A DNA stretch of 19,006 bases from contig DXMG01000039.1 in the NCBI GenBank assembly GCA_019414325.1, forward strand, positions 1-19,006. The letters are read 5' to 3'. The translations under genes were made by a program, and so were the position numbers. Below the pieces are notes generated by a model. The model was not told the DNA's origin and searched no databases. It was given only the letters and a program-made list of their open reading frames with translations. Shown piece by piece: positions 13,790 to 19,006 of this stretch (within the stretch, counting starts at the first letter, position 1; every line of letters begins with the position of its first letter). Source of the DNA: Collinsella sp. (lineage in GTDB: Bacteria > Actinomycetota > Coriobacteriia > Coriobacteriales > Coriobacteriaceae).

Positions 13790-14716
13790 ATGCCCATTCG
13801 CATTCCCGACGCCCTCCCTGCCGCCGCGCAGCTCGAGAGCGAGAACATCTTTGTCATGACCGAGTACCGCGCACTGCACCAGGACATCCGTCCGCTGCGC
13901 GTGCTTATCCTCAACCTCATGCCCACCAAGATCGCCACCGAGACGCAGATCATGCGCAAGCTCTCCAACACGCCGCTGCAGGTGGAGGTGGACCTGCTGC
14001 GCACCAAGACGCACGAGGCCACGCATGTGAGTGCCGGCCACCTGGAGACGTTCTATCGCACGTTCGACGACATCCGCGACATCCACTACGACGGCTTGAT
14101 CATCACGGGTGCGCCGGTGGAGCAGATGCCGTTCGAGGCGGTCGACTACTGGCCCGAGCTCTGCCAGATCATGGACTGGTCTACCACGCACGTGCACTCT
14201 ACGCTGCACATTTGTTGGGGCGCGCAGGCGGGGCTCTACCATCATTACGGTATCCAGAAGCACGACCTGCCGGCCAAGGCGAGCGGCGTGTTCGAGCATC
14301 ATCTGGTGAAGCCGCAAAGCCCGCTGGTGCGCGGCTTCGACGACCGCTTCTATGCCGTGCACTCGCGCAATACCGATGTGCGTCGCGAGGATGTGGAGGC
14401 CGAGCCGCAGCTTGAGGTCGTGGCCGTGTCCGACGAGGTGGGCCTGTACATCGTCAAGTCGACCGACAGCCGCCGTTTCTTTGTCTTTGGCCACCCCGAG
14501 TACGACACCGACACGCTACGCCTGGAGTACGAGCGCGACGTGAAGCGCGGACTCAACCCGGAGGTGCCGGCGCATTACTTCCCGGGCGACGACCCCACCG
14601 CCGAGCCGCGCAACGTCTGGCGTAGCCAAGCTCAGCTGCTCTACACCAACTGGCTCAACTACTACGTCTACCAGACCACGCCCTACGACCTGGCCCGCGC
14701 CGGCGAGGAGCACTAG
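13790..14716 (+). CDS. metA: Homoserine O-acyltransferase MetA (predicted acetyl type)
   Basis: This cytoplasmic enzyme of 308 residues acylates L-homoserine in the first committed step of methionine synthesis. The fold is glutamine-amidotransferase-like. Nucleophile C142 is in HICWGAQAG, with H235 and E237 in FGHPEYD. Residue 111 is Glu (TGAPVEQM). In this family Glu111 favours acetyl-CoA, whereas E. coli MetA has Gly there and uses succinyl-CoA, so O-acetylhomoserine is the predicted product. The C-terminal block NWLNYYVYQTTPYDL is highly conserved. The frame is open upstream to 12662, but that part is antisense to the dehydrogenase. ATG 13790 follows TTAGGAG and starts the canonical MPIRIPDALPA. 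It converges on the folate gene with a 32-bp gap. Confidence 0.94.
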   Translation: MPIRIPDALPAAAQLESENIFVMTEYRALHQDIRPLRVLILNLMPTKIATETQIMRKLSNTPLQVEVDLLRTKTHEATHVSAGHLETFYRTFDDIRDIHYDGLIITGAPVEQMPFEAVDYWPELCQIMDWSTTHVHSTLHICWGAQAGLYHHYGIQKHDLPAKASGVFEHHLVKPQSPLVRGFDDRFYAVHSRNTDVRREDVEAEPQLEVVAVSDEVGLYIVKSTDSRRFFVFGHPEYDTDTLRLEYERDVKRGLNPEVPAHYFPGDDPTAEPRNVWRSQAQLLYTNWLNYYVYQTTPYDLARAGEEH

Positions 14717-14748
14717 ACTGCGCTCGTGTAAATGAGGCACGTCAGCGG

Positions 14749-15345
14749 TTAGGCGCTGATGATGTTGGGCAGCGGCAGGTCGTGGGCATCGGTGGGGACG
14801 TGGTCGACGCGCTGCTCTTCAAAGGCGATGCCGACGATTTGGCAGTCGGGACGAAGCGTGGGCAGGTAACGGTCGTAGCAGCCTCCGCCGTAGCCCAGGC
14901 GCGAGCCGGCGCGGTCGAAAGCTACGAGCGGCACGACAACCATGTCGAGAGCCTTGGCATGTACGATGGGGAAGTGGTCGCTGTCGATGTCCGTGGCCGT
15001 GAAGGCCCGCGTGGGGTGGGCGATAAACGGTGCCTCGGACGCATCGCCGGCAGAGACTGCTCGCATGCACATGCGCTGGCCACAAGCTGCGGCGTCTGTT
15101 GCCGAGAGCATGCACGGATAGGCCACGCGCCAGCCGCGTTTGGCGGCCGCTGCGGCAAACGCGGCAGGATTGACTTCGGAACCCATCGCGGCATAGACGG
15201 CAACGGTGTGCGGTGCCGCGGAATCCGAGTGATCCAACAGCTCAACCAGCCGCGCACAGATAACGGTAGACTTCGCCGTCCGCACATCCAAATCAATCGC
15301 GTTGCGCCGGGAAATCACCGCCCGTCGCAGCTCAACCTTGTCCAT
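14749..15345 (-). CDS. 5-formyltetrahydrofolate cyclo-ligase
   Basis: This enzyme has 198 residues, the usual size. It converts 5-formyl-THF to 5,10-methenyl-THF with ATP in folate one-carbon metabolism. The N-terminal helix has the basic pattern KVELRRAVISRRNAI, mid-protein is GSEVNP, and the C-terminal nucleotide and folate loop is LGYGGGCYDRYL. The usual motif has Tyr where this protein has Cys (GGGYYDR). ATG 15345 is chosen over 15372 because the protein family starts at the helix and GGGAG lies just upstream. Its leader contains 45-bp repeat copy C immediately before the ribosome site, as in the HAD gene. A 6-bp hairpin TCAGCG/CGCTGA (14742-14759) overlaps its stop. Confidence 0.9.
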   Translation of the reverse strand: MDKVELRRAVISRRNAIDLDVRTAKSTVICARLVELLDHSDSAAPHTVAVYAAMGSEVNPAAFAAAAAKRGWRVAYPCMLSATDAAACGQRMCMRAVSAGDASEAPFIAHPTRAFTATDIDSDHFPIVHAKALDMVVVPLVAFDRAGSRLGYGGGCYDRYLPTLRPDCQIVGIAFEEQRVDHVPTDAHDLPLPNIISA

Positions 15346-15363
15346 CCCAGCTCCCTCTCCCAA

Positions 15364-15408
15364 ACCTACCAAAAAGGGACAGGTTTATTTTGGCAGGTTT
15401 TATCTGGG
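15364..15408 (-). repeat. 45-bp dispersed repeat, copy C (leader of folate gene)
   Basis: Minus-strand copy, 43/45 identical to copy A. The arms ACCTGCCAAAA and TTTTGGTAGGT pair with one G-T. As in copy A, the end nearest the gene runs into the purine-rich ribosome site of a co-oriented gene. Confidence 0.85.
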
Positions 15409-15500
15409 CAAACACCCAAACCACCACACAAATCATCGCAAGGGGGCAGTTCATGGACACCTTCGTGGTGGCTTTGACGAAGAGCGGGTGTTCGCGGCGG

Positions 15501-15644
15501 TTTGTCTCGATCTGTAACAGTAACTCGGCAAAATCGGACCTAGATGTTACAGATTGAGACAAAGGGTCGGCGCCATTCGGAAACGTCTCGATCTGTAACA
15601 TCTGGAGCCAATATTGCCGCCTAGATGTTACAGATTTAGACAAA
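15501..15644. repeat. Two tandem hairpin units with 81-bp period
   Basis: Unit 1 pairs 15501-15519 (TTTGTCTCGATCTGTAACA) with 15545-15563 over 19 positions with one G-T. Unit 2 pairs GTCTCGATCTGTAACATCT (15585-15603) with the segment ending at 15641. The arms recur exactly 81 bp apart, while the loops differ. No gene is supported between 15409 and 15689. Confidence 0.75.
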
Positions 15645-15689
15645 CTGGTGGGACGGGGTGAGCTGCCCCGCCCAAGCAGCGGCAAAAGA

Positions 15690-15728
15690 AAAGGTAGATT
15701 TTCAGGCATATCCCAAAAATCTACCTTT
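15690..15728 (-). terminator. Terminator of the M16 protease gene
   Basis: AAAGGTAGATTTT (15690-15702) and AAAATCTACCTTT (15716-15728) are exact reverse complements with a 13-nt loop. On the minus strand the stem is followed by CTTTTCTTTT, and it starts five bases after the protease stop. Confidence 0.88.
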
Positions 15729-15732
15729 GTGG

Positions 15733-18700
15733 TTAGCCCATCAGGTCGATGACGTTAAATCCGGCGTTGCTCTTGGCGATGACGTCTCGGCCGCCAAAGA
15801 CGCACGTTGGCGACTCGGCTGCGATACGCGCCACGCCGGCGCCGAGCGAGCGCAGCTCACCAGGCGTGGCGGCGAGCATCTGGGCGCGGCGCTCCTTACG
15901 TGCGTGCGGATCGAGCCCGGCCAGGTAGGTCGTGTTGCGGCGCTTGGTGAGCGCGTACGGCTTCACCGGCGCGTCCATACCGCTCACGCAGCTCACGATA
16001 AAGCCCTCAAAGGCGGCCTCGTCGGGCTCAAAGCTGCCGAGCCATTCGCCCGCGCGCGCCACGCGCTCAATCGAGGGGTCGATTGCCGGGTCGCGGTAGG
16101 TGTAGAACGCCGTCTGACGCTCGCCGGCCGCGCGGAATCCGCAACCGTACGCACCACCCTTCACGCGGATCTCGTTCCACAGGTAGTCGTAGGAGAGCGC
16201 GTTGGCGGCAACCGCCCAGGCGCCCGTCACGTCGATGCCCAGACGACGCGGGTCGCACGCGCTTGCCGCAAAGCAGATGTCGCTGGGGATGACAAAGGCC
16301 TCGTGGCGGTCGCACGGCGTCGGCACCACGAGCGCGTCGTGGCCGGCATCGGCGCCGTCGTCAGCGTCCAGCCCCAGGTCGCCCGCGGCGGCCCAGTACG
16401 CATTAAAGTCCTCATCGCTGCCGGTAAAGCTCGCCAGGCAGCCGTCGGCCACAAAGATGCGGCCTGCCAGCTCGGCAAGCTTGGCACGCAGGTCATCCAG
16501 TCGCTCGTCAAAGTGGTCGAGCAGATCGCGCAGGAACAGATAGAAGTCTACGCCCGAAAGCTGCTCGCGCACCACGGCCGAAGGCGAGCTGTAGCTCATC
16601 GCGCGACCGAGCGCCGCCGAGTGACCGTTGTTGATAAAGCCCTGCTCGAGCCCAATGCGAATCTGCGTGAGCACGTCGCGCACGCGGTCGGCGTCGGCGT
16701 CGAGCAATAGCGTGCTCGACCACACCTCGCGCGGCAGGCTCGCCAGCGCATCGATCTTCTCGGATAGGGCTCCGGCGCTCACCAGCAGATAGGGGCGCAC
16801 GCCGTCCACGTCGGGCTGGGTCATGACCTCGGTCGTAAAGCTCAAAAAGCCCAGCTTGCCGGCGAGCAGGTTGTCGAGTTCCTCGGCCGAATGCTCGCGC
16901 GTGGGCAGCTGCTTGAGCAGGCGGCAGAGCAGCGTCACATAGGGCAGGTCCTCAAACGCGACGCAGCTCAGGTCGAAATACTGCATGGCGTAGGCCAGAC
17001 GGTTGGTGGGGATGCCGTGGCGTAGGCAGGGGATGGGCGCGGTCGTGTCCACGACCAGCGGCGGCTCGGGGCGCGCCTCGCCAATGTCGGACACACGCAG
17101 GCGCGGCAGCGTGGCCTTGGCCTCGGGCGTGTCTTCTGCCTCCTGTGCGGCACGCAGCGCGGCCGTGCGCTTGACCACATCGTTCAGCTCGGCATCGGTC
17201 ATGGCGTCGCGCTTGGCTGCCAGCTCGGCGGCTTCGGCGCCCTCCGAACCCTCGGCGGCATCCACCGGTACCAGCTCGACTAGCGCCATGTGGTCGTTTT
17301 CCAGCACTAGCTCGCGCAGCAGGTCCTCAAAATAGCTGCCGTCCAGCTCGCCGCGCAGTTCCTCGTACACCGGACCGTACTTGAGCGCCAGCGTTGCAGC
17401 ATCGTCATCGTAGAGCCAGGTGCTCAGCGCGTCGCACGCAATGGCCACGCCGTCAGCGATACTGTAGTCGCGCTGGCGCAGGTCGTATTCGTTGCTGCTG
17501 ATGATGGCTTCCAGGCGCTCGCGCGGAACGCCGTGCTCGCACAGGTCACGGCAGGCGTCCTGGAACACGCGACGCAGCTCGCGCGCCACGCCGGGCTGCG
17601 CGTTTTGCAGCATGATGAGCTCGTAGGGCTGCAGGCTTTCGGCCGCGGTGTAGCTCACCACGTTGCCGCCCAGACCCGCTGCCAGAATGGCCTTCTTAAC
17701 CGGCGCTTCGTTGGAGCCCAGCAGCGCCTCGAACAGGATATCCGCCGCGATCGTGCGCTTGCGATCGAGCGCGCTGCCCAGCACCAGGCCCAGGCCCACC
17801 AGGGCGTTCTCGGGCGTGGTGGCCATCTCGACGCGCTTATACTCGCAGGTCACGGGCGCCTGCACGTCCAGCGGATTGGGTGCCAGCGTGGATGGGTCCT
17901 CGCCGGCGGCAACGGCTGCGTCCATGCGGCGGCTCGCAGCGCTCGGCTGCGACAGATAGCGCTCGTCCAAAAAGGCCAGTGCGCGGTCCACGTCCAGGTC
18001 GCCGTAGAGCGTGATGTAGGAGTTGGAAGGATTGTAGTGGCGCGCGTGCGTGTCCAGGAACTGCTCGTAGGTGAGCGCGGGAATCGCGCGCGGGTCGCCG
18101 CCGCTCTCGTGCGCATAGGCGGTGTCGGGATAGAGCGCGGCGTTGACGGCGTCGTCCAGCACGCTCATGGGATCGGACAGCGCACCCTTCATCTCGTTGA
18201 ACACCACGCCGTTATAGCGCAGCGTGCCCTCGCGCAGGCTCGCGGAGCTGTCGACGCCCTCCGGCAGGTCCAGCTCGTAGTGCCAGCCTTCCTGCTCAAA
18301 AATGGTGGGTTTGGTATAGATGGCCGGGTTGAACACCGCGTCCAGGTACACGTCCATCAGATTGTACAGATCCTGCTCGTTGGTGGTGGCGACGGGGTAG
18401 ATGGTTTTGTCGGGGTAGGTCATAGCGTTGAGGAACGTCTGCATGGAGCTTTTGATCAGGTCGACAAACGGTTCCTTGACGGGAAACTTGGCCGACCCGC
18501 ACAGCACCGAGTGCTCAAGAATATGGAACACGCCGGTGGAATCGGCCGGCGGCGTCTTAAATCCAATGGCAAAGGCCTTGTTTTCGTCGTCGCATGCCAG
18601 GTACAGCAGGCGAGCGCCCGAGGCGGTGTGGTGCAGCACGTAGGCGTCCGAGTCGAGCTCGGGCACGGTCTCGCGGCGCTCGACGGCAAAGCCATGGCAG

Positions 18701-18762
18701 GTGGTGCCAGGCACCAGCAGTGCGGCGGCAGCGGCGCGCGGGTCGGTCGAGGTGGTGGACAT
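15733..18762 (-). CDS. M16C (PreP/Cym1-like) zinc metalloprotease
   Basis: This large peptidase of 1009 residues is the size of presequence-protease family members, which degrade peptides in a closed two-half chamber. The inverted zinc motif HILEH gives H80, E83 and H84. It is followed by the PreP-typical VLCGSAKFPVKEPF and FLNAMTYPDKTIYPVATTN. E190 in FNEMKGALSDP is the likely third zinc ligand. A coiled, Ala/Glu-rich linker lies near residues 495-550 (EGSEGAEAAELAAKRD). The C-terminal half has the RVKGGAYGCGF loop of M16 proteins. No signal peptide is seen, so it is probably cytosolic. ATG 18762 has AAAGGAGA eight bases upstream; the frame is open beyond it to the window edge but reads through repeat DNA. 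A TATACT (18820-18815) may be its -10 box. Confidence 0.92.
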   Translation of the reverse strand: MSTTSTDPRAAAAALLVPGTTCHGFAVERRETVPELDSDAYVLHHTASGARLLYLACDDENKAFAIGFKTPPADSTGVFHILEHSVLCGSAKFPVKEPFVDLIKSSMQTFLNAMTYPDKTIYPVATTNEQDLYNLMDVYLDAVFNPAIYTKPTIFEQEGWHYELDLPEGVDSSASLREGTLRYNGVVFNEMKGALSDPMSVLDDAVNAALYPDTAYAHESGGDPRAIPALTYEQFLDTHARHYNPSNSYITLYGDLDVDRALAFLDERYLSQPSAASRRMDAAVAAGEDPSTLAPNPLDVQAPVTCEYKRVEMATTPENALVGLGLVLGSALDRKRTIAADILFEALLGSNEAPVKKAILAAGLGGNVVSYTAAESLQPYELIMLQNAQPGVARELRRVFQDACRDLCEHGVPRERLEAIISSNEYDLRQRDYSIADGVAIACDALSTWLYDDDAATLALKYGPVYEELRGELDGSYFEDLLRELVLENDHMALVELVPVDAAEGSEGAEAAELAAKRDAMTDAELNDVVKRTAALRAAQEAEDTPEAKATLPRLRVSDIGEARPEPPLVVDTTAPIPCLRHGIPTNRLAYAMQYFDLSCVAFEDLPYVTLLCRLLKQLPTREHSAEELDNLLAGKLGFLSFTTEVMTQPDVDGVRPYLLVSAGALSEKIDALASLPREVWSSTLLLDADADRVRDVLTQIRIGLEQGFINNGHSAALGRAMSYSSPSAVVREQLSGVDFYLFLRDLLDHFDERLDDLRAKLAELAGRIFVADGCLASFTGSDEDFNAYWAAAGDLGLDADDGADAGHDALVVPTPCDRHEAFVIPSDICFAASACDPRRLGIDVTGAWAVAANALSYDYLWNEIRVKGGAYGCGFRAAGERQTAFYTYRDPAIDPSIERVARAGEWLGSFEPDEAAFEGFIVSCVSGMDAPVKPYALTKRRNTTYLAGLDPHARKERRAQMLAATPGELRSLGAGVARIAAESPTCVFGGRDVIAKSNAGFNVIDLMG

Positions 18763-18948
18763 ATGCAGTCTCCTTTGGCGCCCCAGCGGGGGCGAATCGA
18801 GTCGAATCCCCGAGAGTATACCCATATGGGGCCGCGGCTCTGCGGTGAACTGGAGACGATGCCAGCGGATTGGACAAAGGTCCCGCGCGTTCACCGCACG
18901 AGCGTGGAAACTTGGACGCCTATCGAATGAGAGTGGATTTTCGGACGG

Positions 18949-18979
18949 AATGGGGGTGCGGACAGAAAGTTGGACCGCG
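18949..18979 (+). repeat. 31-bp dispersed motif, right-end copy
   Basis: AATGGGGGTGCGGAC, six bases, TTGGACCGCG: inverted relative to 27-57. It runs into a hairpin, GGACCGC-ggg-GCGGTCC (18972-18988). The preceding GTGGAAACTTGGACGCC (18904-18920) and GTGGATTTTCGGACG (18933-18947) look like degenerate versions of the same unit. No gene is supported from 18763 to the end. Confidence 0.55.
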
Positions 18980-19006
18980 GGGCGGTCCGGACTGGAGGTC
19001 CGCATG

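Noticed and set aside
15501..15644. Possible CRISPR array
   Set aside because: Only two palindromic units at an 81-bp period are present; there is no set of regular short spacers and no cas genes.
15332..15709. Minus-strand frame with an NLSLFGR-like peptide
   Set aside because: It is made of the 81-bp hairpin repeats and the 45-bp repeat; the peptide is a translation of the repeat, not a gene.
17533..18930. 465-codon plus-strand frame
   Set aside because: It is antisense to the protease, with His/Val/Gly-rich composition typical of a shadow frame in GC-rich DNA.
18763..19005. N-terminal extension of the M16 protease frame
   Set aside because: It crosses repeat DNA and a probable promoter. 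The ATG at 18762 has a good ribosome site and fits family length.

Overview
This is a GC-rich (roughly 60 percent by eye), densely coding segment from a gut-type actinobacterium. The best guess is Collinsella or a close relative in the Coriobacteriia. That call rests on remembered gene families and intergenic repeats of this genus and was not searched. About twelve protein genes are supported. No rRNA, tRNA, CRISPR array, integrase or transposase was seen.

Layout, left to right. An EamA-type membrane transporter (209-1291) precedes a mannose-family PTS operon: EIIAB, EIIC, EIID and a SIS-domain deglycase (1474-5258), closed by a strong terminator. A HAD phosphatase/mutase (5418-6047), a structured non-coding interval and a YitT-like membrane protein (6402-7409) follow. 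Next come a GntR/HutC regulator (7630-8349), RecQ helicase (8617-10599), a second GntR/HutC regulator overlapping the recQ stop (10599-11357) and a second SIS deglycase (11502-12470). The right third holds an L-lactate/2-hydroxyacid dehydrogenase (minus strand), MetA (plus), 5-formyl-THF cyclo-ligase (minus) and a large M16C/PreP-like metalloprotease (minus).

The central theme is a probable Amadori-product pathway (fructoselysine, glucoselysine or similar glycated amines). One PTS would import and phosphorylate the substrate. Two paralogous FrlB/FraB-like deglycases, each with a Glu...His pair 16 residues apart, would split it into a hexose phosphate and an amine or amino acid. Two paralogous GntR/UTRA repressors probably control the two halves. 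A CGTTATA-type motif occurs before the transporter, the PTS operon and the first GntR gene. An unrelated 21-bp site occurs twice, 62 bp apart, before the second deglycase. This resembles the enterobacterial and enterococcal gfr systems but is split and under GntR control. The EamA transporter may belong to the same regulon, possibly as an exporter of the released amine.

The intergenic DNA is rich in repeats: a 45-bp element in three copies, always in front of a co-oriented gene; a 119-bp element with perfect 15-bp terminal inverted repeats; two 81-bp-spaced hairpin units; and a 31-bp motif present in inverted orientation at both ends of the window.
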